From: JAUIIK01 sp041390865
GTDB lineage: Bacteria > Chloroflexota > Chloroflexia > Thermomicrobiales > CFX8
Direction: 5' to 3'
Assembly (NCBI GenBank): GCA_041390865.1
Contig: JAWKPC010000003.1
Span: forward strand, 351,420 to 415,419
DNA: 64,000 nt
The position numbers and the translations under genes were made by a program. Each line of letters opens with the position of its first letter. Position 1 is the stretch's first letter. Of this stretch, positions 53,064 through 61,364 are shown in pieces. The notes below the pieces were generated by a model, which worked only from the letters and a program-made list of their open reading frames with translations, was not told the DNA's origin and did not search any database.

Positions 53064-53392
53064 CGACGCGACGCGCGAGTCGATCCGCCAGACAGCGATC
53101 GCCGCTCGCCAGGCCGCGAAGCAGGGCAAGGAAATCGATCTCGACCCGGCAAGCGAGCTATTTTTCGCCTTCGCCGGTCCGCTGCTGCTGCAAGCCCGGA
53201 ATGATCGAGAGTTCCAGGGCAGCGGCGGACATCGCCGAATTCGTCTGGTTCAGCTCTCATTTCGACGCGTCCCGGCAGGCGGAGATGCTCCAGCAATTCA
53301 TCGCCGAGCGGGGCGTACCGGACGAAATGGTTCCCTGGCTCATCGAGGTCTTCGCCGAGCTTTCCGAGCGCAAGATGATCATGGCCGGTTAG
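53035..53392 (+). pseudogene. Small hypothetical protein split by a frameshift, or two short ORFs
   Basis: ATG 53035 (inside the ispH end) begins MTRKRHRRSSDATRESIRQ and continues to ELFFAFAGPLLLQARNDRE near 53213, where the frame closes as foreign sequence. A second frame (ATG 53201) continues with AADIAEFVWFSSHFDASRQA and ends with ELSERKMIMAG at 53392. Joined, they make a plausible 118-residue protein with one indel near 53205-53220. No family is recognised. Independent translation of the second ORF is the alternative. Confidence 0.45.
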
Positions 53393-53429
53393 CCGTGGCT
53401 CCCGGGCGGCCGATAGGACACGGGCCACC

Positions 53430-55553
53430 GTGCGTAATCTTATCGGCCGCCTTCTTGAACGTTCACCGTCCGAGCTCGACAGGATCGCCTCATTCTGGGG
53501 CGCGGATCTGACCGGGCGGGACCGCTACACGGACGTCGCATCGATCTACCGTGAAATCACCGATATCTGGGCAGCCAGGGATGTCTGGGAAGTCCTTCCC
53601 CTCACCCACCAACACATCGTCCTGGCGATGGCGCGCGGTCCGGACCGTCCGGTCGTTCCGGAGGAACTCGCGGGCCAGGTCGGTGCCCCGGAAGATGACA
53701 TCGTCGAAGCTCTCCGGGATCTTTACCGGCAGGGCATCGTCGCAGTCGAGCAGGCAGCAAACGACGATGACTCTTCACCGCCCCGGCTCTACCTGCCGCG
53801 CGAGATTGGCAGCGTCTTCGAGCGGCTCGCCGAAGAGCAGTCCTCTCCGCCCGACCTCAGCCGATCGCTCGATGAATTGCTGGCGACCGTACCCTACGTC
53901 GATGTCGAAGAAGCGGCCAACCTCTGGGGGGCGAGGGTCATGCCAGGCGTTCACGCCCGGGCCGAGCTGATCAACATCATCCGTGGAAGGCTGGAGCGGC
54001 CGGACCAGGTCTCAGCCGGGATGGAACGGCTGCCGGAAATCGTCAGGCAGCTCTGGCGGCGGCTTCGAGACGCCGGGGGCTCTATCCCATATGACGCGGC
54101 CCGCGAAGCCACTGGATTGTCCACAACGGCCTTTAGAGGCGCGGTGCGGGATCTCGGATCGAGGCTCCTCGTCTGGCACGCCTATGGACCGTCCGACGAT
54201 GGGCACGCCCGATACCTCCGAATCCCCGATGGCATCCTCCATCCGCAAGTCCCGGAGCCGGAGCCGACGCCGGAAATCGCCCGCTTCGAATCCGACGAGG
54301 TGTACGAGCCGGGTTGGATGTTCCCGCAGGCGGCCGCCTGGGATCTGCTCACGATCCTTCGCGACGCGACCCGCGATGCACCTCGTTCTTCCGCGCTGCT
54401 CGGCGGCGACCCGGCGATCCAGCGGCGCCTCGGCCGGCGGCTCTGGAGAGCGGACATGGAAACAGGCGGGCTGCCGACCGGCTATATGCCCTTCCTTGCC
54501 AGAGTCGGGGCATTGTTGGGAGTGCTTCAGGATTACGATGGGCGGACGATTCCCGGTCCGGAATCGGAAACCTGGCGCAATGCGGCATTTTCAACGGCGG
54601 CTCGCCGGATGGTCGCCGCCTGGACCAGCGCAGAGGAGTGGATTGAAGGCCGGGACCGCATCGACCTGGCTATGTACGGCGCCTCATGGCCGGCGTTTCG
54701 CGGCACGCTGCTCCGAGCGATCGCCGATATTGGCGACGATGCTTGGAACGACGAGGAGTCGTTCGTCGAGTACCTGATCGCGACCGAACCGGATCTTCTC
54801 CGTCAAGCCCAGGTCGGCTCAACTCCCTCATCCCAACTCCCGATGCGAGTCGGCAACCGGCAGCGGCCGTCCGACCGTCGAGCTGATGTGCTGCGGCTCG
54901 TGATAGCCACGACGATCGAGACCGCCTGCGTCTGGCTCGGGATCGTCGAGCGGTCCCAACACATCGAGGGCCGCCGGGCCGTTTTCCGGGTGACACCGTT
55001 CGGGCGATGGGTCGGTGGGCGCGGACCGGAGCCTTCAGCGCAACACCTCGGACCGTCGCCGCTCGCCGTCGGCGCGAACCTCCAGATCCTGCTCTACCGT
55101 CCGACCCCGCGGCGCGTATGGGCGCTCAGCGCCTTCGCCGAGGCGCGTGCACTAGACCGCGTCTCGACCTACCTTTTGACATCGAGCGCGGTGATCCGCG
55201 CGCTGGCATCGAACGTCGAGATCGCGGACATCGTCAACTTCCTGGAACGCCAGAGCGGCCAACAACTCCCGCAGACGGTTCGTTACACGCTCGAAGAGTG
55301 GGATAGCGGCTACCACCGCGTCTGGATGCAACGGGCGGTCATCCTCACCCCGGAAGACACTGAGGATCGGGACAGGATCATCGACGTATTGGACGAAGTC
55401 GGACTCTCAGCACAATCTCTGCCGGACGGCACGATAGCCCTCGTCCATGATGTCAGCGACGCCACCGAGCGCATCTTTGACCAGGCAATGCGCGTGCTGC
55501 GCGACCGTGGATTCGCTCCCCTGGCCCGCGCACCAGAACGGCGCGGCTCCTAG
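53430..55553 (+). CDS. Protein with helicase-C3 (XPB/Ssl2 N-terminal-like) domain
   Basis: 707 residues. The C-terminal part has the Helicase_C_3 pattern VGANLQILLYRPTPRRVWALSAFAEARALDRVSTYLLTSSAVIRAL (about 550-594) and DIVNFLERQSGQQLPQTVRYTLEEW. The N-terminal half (helical, with SPSELDRIASFWG at the start and a winged-helix-like segment near 190-240) is not assigned. In Actinobacteria such proteins accompany a separate XPB-type helicase; none is visible here. GTG start at 53430. Antisense to the peptidase gene by 4 nt at the end. Confidence 0.75.
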   Translation: MRNLIGRLLERSPSELDRIASFWGADLTGRDRYTDVASIYREITDIWAARDVWEVLPLTHQHIVLAMARGPDRPVVPEELAGQVGAPEDDIVEALRDLYRQGIVAVEQAANDDDSSPPRLYLPREIGSVFERLAEEQSSPPDLSRSLDELLATVPYVDVEEAANLWGARVMPGVHARAELINIIRGRLERPDQVSAGMERLPEIVRQLWRRLRDAGGSIPYDAAREATGLSTTAFRGAVRDLGSRLLVWHAYGPSDDGHARYLRIPDGILHPQVPEPEPTPEIARFESDEVYEPGWMFPQAAAWDLLTILRDATRDAPRSSALLGGDPAIQRRLGRRLWRADMETGGLPTGYMPFLARVGALLGVLQDYDGRTIPGPESETWRNAAFSTAARRMVAAWTSAEEWIEGRDRIDLAMYGASWPAFRGTLLRAIADIGDDAWNDEESFVEYLIATEPDLLRQAQVGSTPSSQLPMRVGNRQRPSDRRADVLRLVIATTIETACVWLGIVERSQHIEGRRAVFRVTPFGRWVGGRGPEPSAQHLGPSPLAVGANLQILLYRPTPRRVWALSAFAEARALDRVSTYLLTSSAVIRALASNVEIADIVNFLERQSGQQLPQTVRYTLEEWDSGYHRVWMQRAVILTPEDTEDRDRIIDVLDEVGLSAQSLPDGTIALVHDVSDATERIFDQAMRVLRDRGFAPLARAPERRGS

Positions 55554-58500
55554 TCCAGCCGAAGCGGCCTCGGCCGATTGAAGCGCTCCACGATACGCCC
55601 ATCGTCGAGCTTCGACACGGACCGTTCTGCCCTGGAGCCCGCACGAACCAGCATGTCGAGCATCGCCCGATTTGCCACCAGATGAGCCCGGGCCACCATC
55701 TCGAGGTGGTCGCCGGTCGCCGTCTCGTCGTTGACTTCGGTTACCCACGAGAGGACGGTCGTCCGGGGATAGCGAGTGTTGAAGCCGCGTCCTTCGGGGT
55801 CGACCGGGGTCTCGCCGAAGTGCCAGAGCATGTCGTCATGAAACTCGCCCGGAAATCGCTGCGGCTCACGCTCCTGTCCCCAGCGCCGGTAGCTCGCGCC
55901 GATCTGCCGGTTCAGATCTCCTATGTCCGTCTCCCGGACCGCCGCCGAGACCACATCGCGCAGCCGCAGGGCCGCAGCTTCATGCTCCGGGTAGTCGGGA
56001 TCGTCGACGTGTCGGACGATACCGTAGATCAACGCCTGGGGAATCCAGTAAGAAACCCGAAAGCGCGGCGGCGAGCCGAAGCCGGCGAAGGGTTGGACCC
56101 ACTCGTGAGACGGCACACCGTGATTGTCGACGATCGCATCCGGCAGCCAACGGTTCCAGAGGACAGGCCGTACGCGCGCCTCGCCAAACTGGCTATCCGG
56201 AGCGTGAAAATCCTCGCCGAACTCGTGTCCGAGCGCATTGTAGCGGGCGGGATGATGCTTCCATGTTTCGGTCCCTGACGTCGCTGCGAGCCGGGCATGA
56301 AGGGCCGCACCGTCCGCATTCTCGTAGGGAATGGCGACGATGTTGAGATGCTCGATCAGTTCCGCCCACTCCGCGTCCGTTCCGACGAGGTGGGCCAACT
56401 GGAGTGCCGAGTTGGTGCTCGAGATCTCGTTCGCATGGTGCCTGGCGACGATCAACGCCGTTGGTTTGAGGATCGAGAGCTTCACCGGCGACCAGACCCG
56501 TCCAGGCGAGGCCGAGTGCAGCGAAAGCGCCGGGATTGGACGCCCCTGATAGCTTTCGCCCTCGATCCAGGCAGCCACGGTATCCGGCCCGGCAACCCGG
56601 CCGCACCACTCGATGACCTGGTCTCCATGAATGTTCCGGTCCATCGGCGGCGGCTCCGGCTCGTCGTCGCCAGAGATCATTTCAGGTAGCGGAAGCCGGA
56701 TCCGGACGCGCCTGTTGGCGACCAGAAGATCGGCGGCAAATGACCGCGCGCGGCTTTCGTATTTGACAAGCCGGTTCACGATCGACTGCTCGACGTCTGG
56801 AGGCAAGTGCCCGGCATCGATTTCGATACCGGCAACGAGTTCGCCCTGATCGATGGACAGATTGGCTACCCGTACCGGCGCAGGTAGAGGCGCCGGTTCT
56901 GGCGCCTCGCGCAGTCGGACGACCGCGTGCGGTGCGACGCCCGGCTGAACGTGAACGAATGGCACGACTGCGCCGGGTGCGCTCGTTTTGTCGCCGGTCG
57001 TCTGCAACCCGAGCTCTTCGATCGTATCGAGCGTGTTGAAGTAGATGTCCTCATGGAGGGCTTCCGCAGCCGAGTCGTTCTCTTCCCGGATTCCCAGCCG
57101 GCTATTCGGGGCGCTGAGATGGACGTCCACTTCCAGGGCACCGAAGAATGGCTGCAAATCGGCGCTGAATCCGCCCTTCTCGTTGATCCCGGCAACGACC
57201 CGCTTCAGCACGTCGCCCTGCCAGAACGCCCAGAACCGGTCGAGATCCGTGTCCACCCGCGTTTCGATACATTCGCCGTCGACTTTAGCGATGAACCCGC
57301 CGGTCGTCACGGCCACGTGATCGCTGCCCTCGACGTTCGGCATGAACGGCATCGAGTAGGACAGGAGATCGCATTCCCAGCTTCCGATCTCGTCGCCGTT
57401 GGCGTCAAATGCGTGCGCTCGATAGATCGGCGAGCCGGTCGAGCCGTCTTCGACGAAGCTGATCGCGTCAAGCGGTATGCCCAACCGTTGAGCTGCGATC
57501 TCGTCGCCCGGGAAGAGTTCTTGAAGCCAGCGGATCGATAGATCGAGATGCCGGGCCGTGCCAGAGGCTTCGAAGCGCTGGTAGCGCACCTCCAGCCGCT
57601 CGACTGGCTGTCCTTCCAACTCCTTCAATACAACGTCCATGAGCCAGGAAAGACCGGCTTTGAACGCAGAGAGTACGCGGACGGACGAATTTCCAGGCCG
57701 CTTGGACGTCAGGCGGTCCGAAACAGATTGCTCGAGGCGACGCCTGACCGCTTCCGGTTCGCAGGCGAACACGACGAGATCGACGTCCGATTCCGGCTGC
57801 ACCTTCGGAAGCAAGTCGCGATCGATCGCCGTCAGGAGGCGCTCGACCTCCGGCTCGGCCGACCACTGGAGTTCCCAGAGCACGCGGGACTCCTGCGTTC
57901 CCACGTCTCTGGCCGGGCTTAGCGACCGTGAAATCGCCTCGACTCCGGCCCTGGCGCCGGCAGTGTCAGGCTCGCCAAATGCCGGCCAGCTCCGGGCGAT
58001 TTCGTCGATCAATCGCGGCAGGCTCTCGCCGTCACCTTCGGCAGCCCAGCCTCCATTCTCCTGCCTCAAGACGGCGGGACCATCGTTCAAGACAATCGAC
58101 AGCGACGCCCGGCGATCCGCAACGACCGGGAATGTCACACCCCCCGATTCGAGACCGATCCTGACTGCCAGGTTGCAGAGTGCCGCGCCGAGAGCCGGCG
58201 GAATCTCGTCGGGGAGCGTCATCCCGAACGACGTGGCGTCCGGTAAGCGATCGTCGTCAAGGTCTTCGAGCAGGCCTCTGGCAGTGAAAAGATCCAGAAA
58301 ATCGGTCGAACGCGGCGGCGCATTGCCGTTGATATCCTCCCGGTGTTGCGCCGGTTCCGGCTGGCTTCCAAGTGATTCGATGTCTTCGAGGTTCCGCAGC
58401 CCGACCGGGTCAATGGTCGTCTCGGCGTCGGGCGCGATGAAAAGCGGAAGCGGCAGCGCCTGGGCGTTCAGCCCGATCCGGGCGGCCAGATCAATCAGAC

Positions 58501-58618
58501 TGGACCAGAACTGCATCGGGTCCGTAGCGTCGTCCGGCAACGCGACGAACCGCACGTTTGCATCATCGATGTAGCCGTCGCCATTCCGATCGATCAGGTA
58601 ATTGTCGAGATCTGTCAT
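55550..58618 (-). CDS. Large M14-type zinc carboxypeptidase-like protein
   Basis: 1022 residues. The zinc motif HHANE (HxxE, near 727) and a later VDNHGVPSHEW His and TEVNDET Glu make up the M14 site. The N-terminal region has two related modules, each with a calcium-loop-like stretch: DRNGDGYIDDANVRFVALPDDA (about 10-31) and LEDLDDDRLPDATSFGMTLPDE (about 110-133), each followed by a domain with LAARIGL or LAVRIGL. A long middle region (about 250-640) is beta-rich. No signal peptide is seen, so export is unproven. Related large M14 proteins are unannotated; function unknown. Confidence 0.8.
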   Translation of the reverse strand: MTDLDNYLIDRNGDGYIDDANVRFVALPDDATDPMQFWSSLIDLAARIGLNAQALPLPLFIAPDAETTIDPVGLRNLEDIESLGSQPEPAQHREDINGNAPPRSTDFLDLFTARGLLEDLDDDRLPDATSFGMTLPDEIPPALGAALCNLAVRIGLESGGVTFPVVADRRASLSIVLNDGPAVLRQENGGWAAEGDGESLPRLIDEIARSWPAFGEPDTAGARAGVEAISRSLSPARDVGTQESRVLWELQWSAEPEVERLLTAIDRDLLPKVQPESDVDLVVFACEPEAVRRRLEQSVSDRLTSKRPGNSSVRVLSAFKAGLSWLMDVVLKELEGQPVERLEVRYQRFEASGTARHLDLSIRWLQELFPGDEIAAQRLGIPLDAISFVEDGSTGSPIYRAHAFDANGDEIGSWECDLLSYSMPFMPNVEGSDHVAVTTGGFIAKVDGECIETRVDTDLDRFWAFWQGDVLKRVVAGINEKGGFSADLQPFFGALEVDVHLSAPNSRLGIREENDSAAEALHEDIYFNTLDTIEELGLQTTGDKTSAPGAVVPFVHVQPGVAPHAVVRLREAPEPAPLPAPVRVANLSIDQGELVAGIEIDAGHLPPDVEQSIVNRLVKYESRARSFAADLLVANRRVRIRLPLPEMISGDDEPEPPPMDRNIHGDQVIEWCGRVAGPDTVAAWIEGESYQGRPIPALSLHSASPGRVWSPVKLSILKPTALIVARHHANEISSTNSALQLAHLVGTDAEWAELIEHLNIVAIPYENADGAALHARLAATSGTETWKHHPARYNALGHEFGEDFHAPDSQFGEARVRPVLWNRWLPDAIVDNHGVPSHEWVQPFAGFGSPPRFRVSYWIPQALIYGIVRHVDDPDYPEHEAAALRLRDVVSAAVRETDIGDLNRQIGASYRRWGQEREPQRFPGEFHDDMLWHFGETPVDPEGRGFNTRYPRTTVLSWVTEVNDETATGDHLEMVARAHLVANRAMLDMLVRAGSRAERSVSKLDDGRIVERFNRPRPLRLD

Positions 58619-58695
58619 GGAATTTCCGTTCGCGAAAATAGATCGTCCCGCATTGTAGGGGCTGAAACCCGGCGTTCGCGAGGCGAATCAGCCTA

Positions 58696-58701
58696 TATAA
58701 T
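58696..58701 (+). promoter_or_regulatory. TATAAT -10-like element
   Basis: TATAAT at 58696-58701, about 60 nt upstream of the preferred start at 58761. No good -35. Confidence 0.45.
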
Positions 58702-58760
58702 GGCAAACACAGGTGAACGAACACCTGATACCGCCCGGACACACCGCCAAAGGGGGCAGC

Positions 58761-59474
58761 GTGCAGTCACCGTTCGATCCACGAGAACACCTTCGACAGC
58801 TGGAAGACGGGCGGGACTACCTTGACCTGAAATGGCGGCTGGTCTGGCTGCGCGCTCGGGAGCCCGAGTCATCAGTCGAGACCCAGGTCGTTCCGACGAC
58901 CGAAGACGAGGTGGTCTGCCGGGCGACGATTTCCCTGCGGTCCGGGGCCTCGGCAACGGCACATGGCAGCGCCAACCGTTCCGACGACGAGATGGCCGTT
59001 GAAACGGCCGAGAACCGTGCCCTGGCGCGGGCGCTGGCTTCCCTTGGCTTCGGGGCAGAATATCTCGATGACGACGATATCACCATCACCCCGATCCCGA
59101 GCCCGCCGGTCAATTTGATGACGGCCCGGGCGCTGATGGACCGCCAGCCGGAGACCTACGACACCAACTTCGACACGGACGATGACGACGATTCCGAATC
59201 CTTTCCGGAAGATACTGAACCACCGGCCCCGCCGCCGGATCCGGAGACTCTTCCCGACCTGCGCCCGGCGTCAACCGTCGAGGATGACGAGCCGCCTGCT
59301 TCGGAGGACATCTCCTGGACGAAGTTCTGGGCATGGGCCAAGCCGCGGGGTTATGGCAGCGCCCTGGAGCTTGGCGAATTGCTCGATGTCGACGTGCTGT
59401 CGCACACGCCGGGCGAGATCCGGCGCATGATCAAGCGATATGAGCTCGAGCACCCGCCAGGCGGACAGGAATAG
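58761..59474 (+). CDS. ssDNA-annealing (Sak/Rad52-like) domain protein, putative
   Basis: 237 residues from GTG 58761; the longer frame from 58713 would begin at the transcription start. The N-terminal domain (FDPREHLRQLEDGRDYLDLKWRLVWLRAREPE, about 4-35, then SVETQVVPTTEDEVVCRATISL and ETAENRALARALASLGFGAEYL) matches a family that I recall as Sak-like or DUF-type proteins proposed to anneal single-stranded DNA; the A-L-A-R-A-L motif is typical. The middle is acidic and Pro-rich (about 135-185); the C-terminus SWTKFWAWAKPRGYGSALELGELL looks like a separate small helical module. It precedes guaA by 69 nt. Role in repair is inferred. Confidence 0.6.
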   Translation: MQSPFDPREHLRQLEDGRDYLDLKWRLVWLRAREPESSVETQVVPTTEDEVVCRATISLRSGASATAHGSANRSDDEMAVETAENRALARALASLGFGAEYLDDDDITITPIPSPPVNLMTARALMDRQPETYDTNFDTDDDDDSESFPEDTEPPAPPPDPETLPDLRPASTVEDDEPPASEDISWTKFWAWAKPRGYGSALELGELLDVDVLSHTPGEIRRMIKRYELEHPPGGQE

Positions 59475-59543
59475 CCCCGGTTCACCGATATTCGCCCGTA
59501 CAATTGGATAGAGCGAGTTCGACCATCGCGCCGAGGAGAGCAA

Positions 59544-61120
59544 ATGTCCGCAGCCGCCCGACCACCGGTCTCGGTGGACAGTGTCATCGTCATCGACTAC
59601 GGAGGGCAGACCGCGCAGCTGATCGCCCGCCGTGTCCGCGAGGCGCACGTCTATTGCGAGCTCATTCCCCACGACACCGACGCCTCAATTCTCGACGAGC
59701 TGCAACCACGCGGGATCATCCTCTCCGGGGCCCGAACAGCGTCTATGAGCCAGCTTGCTCCCGGCCTGCCGGACTGGGTGCTTGAGAGCGGCTTGCGGTG
59801 CTCGGCATCTGCTACGGCATGCGGCTGATTGCCCAGGGCAAAGGCGGCGCGTCGCTCATGCAAGCGAGCGCGAGTACAGTCCAGCCGCATCACCGCCGTC
59901 AGCTTGGCCACCCGCTGTTCGCGGGCTTCCAAACGAATTCGATGTCTGGATGAGCCACGGCGACCGGATCGAGGAGCTTCCAGGAAGGATTCGAGCTTGC
60001 TGGCTGTCAGCGACAATTCGCCGAGCGCCGCAATGGGAGAGCCGATTCGATCGACTGGCGTGCAGTTTCACCCGGAAGTGGAAGTCCACACCCCGCTGGG
60101 GCGGGACATCCTCCGGAATTTCTCTTCGATATTTGCGGCTGCAGCGGCAACTGGACGCCGGATTCGTTCATCGATTCAGCGATCGCGTCGATTCGCGAGC
60201 AGTCGGCGAGGATCAGGTTCTCCTGGCCCTCTCCGGCGGCGTCGATTCCTCGGTCGTCGCGGCGCTGGTTCACCAGGCCATCCGGCGACTCAGCTCTACG
60301 CCTGTCTTCGTCAACAACGGTCTCTTTCTTGCGTGAGAGGCCGAAACGGTCCAGGGTATTCGGCCGCCGCTTCCACATGAACCTCGTCACATCGAACGCC
60401 ACGGATCGCTTTCTCGGCCGGCTCGAAGGCGTCAGCGATCCCGAGGAGAAGCGCAAGATCATCGGCGACGAGTTCATCCGCGTTTTTCGAGCGTGCCGCC
60501 GTCGAGCAGTCAAGCCGGCAAGCCGTTTGCCTTCCCTAGCCCGGGGAACGCTCTACCCCGACGTCATCCAGTCAAGCCAACGCCGAGACGAAGGCTGCCC
60601 ATAAGATCAAGACCGCACCACAACTTGTCGGCGGGTTGCCCGAAGATCTCGCCTTCGAGCTGATCGAGCCGCTCGGATGCTGTTCAAAGACGAGGTCCGC
60701 GAGGTCGGAAGCCACCTCGGCCTGCCGGACGAGATCGTCCACCGTCGGCAGCCGTTCCCCGGGCCGGGACTCGCCGTCCGATGCCTGGAGCGACATCACC
60801 GCCGAAGCTCACCGCGCTCCGCCGAGGCCGACGCGATCGTCCGCCAGGAGATCGAAGCGGCGGGGCTCAGTTCCGATATCTGGCAGTACTTCGCGGTGCT
60901 CTGCCAGTCGATCGACCACGGCGTCATGGGCGATGGCCGGACCTGTCGCGAGCCTGCGTATCCGGGCGATCACCGGTGAGGACTAATGACCGCCGACTGG
61001 GCCGCCTTCCCTACGGGTCTAGCCCGCATGTCGACGCGGTCCACCAACGAGGTCGCCGGGATTAATCGCGTCGTCTACGACATCTCGTCCAAGCCGCCAT
61101 CAACGATCGAATGGGAGTAG
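59544..61120 (+). pseudogene. guaA: GMP synthase (glutamine-hydrolysing), many frame breaks
   Basis: Read across frames this is a complete GuaA of about 525 residues: the class I glutamine amidotransferase (VIVIDYGGQTAQLIARRV, then the LGICYGM nucleophile motif and GVQFHPEVEVHTPLGRDIL), the ATP-pyrophosphatase P-loop LALSGGVDSSVVAALVH, and the C-terminal dimerisation domain ending with STIEWE at 61120. There are at least ten single-base indels (first at 59727-59730, where G4 instead of G5 breaks the frame). Because motifs and surrounding residues are conserved and guaA is rarely dispensable, consensus error is likelier than decay. It follows the Sak-like gene. Converts XMP to GMP. Confidence 0.85.
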
Positions 61121-61364
61121 CGCTGGGGGGCCAGCGTGCCGGCGAGAAATTCCGGGACAAACAGGACCACCTCGGCAATTTGCCGGACCTGGATAAATAC
61201 ACGATCTCCGAGGTTACAGCGTTACCAGGACGGAAATGCCTTGACGGTTCGCTGGTTCATCAACGTCGTCAACAGCGTGCGAGACCAGCACCGAGCCAGC
61301 ACCAAAGGTTGAGCACGTTCTCCTACGAGGACGGTGACGGATGCTGACCCTCACCACGCGAACT
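61121..61364. other. Unassigned stretch between guaA and the NHL gene 3' end
   Basis: No conserved protein is recognisable in any frame. On the minus strand it may contain the last part of the NHL protein, disrupted by indels; on the plus strand the frame starting near 61111 has a hydrophilic peptide without family. It lies in the indel-rich zone. Confidence 0.3.

Noticed and set aside
50731..53129. Two long minus-strand frames over the HAD and ispH genes
   Set aside because: Shadows of conserved plus-strand genes.
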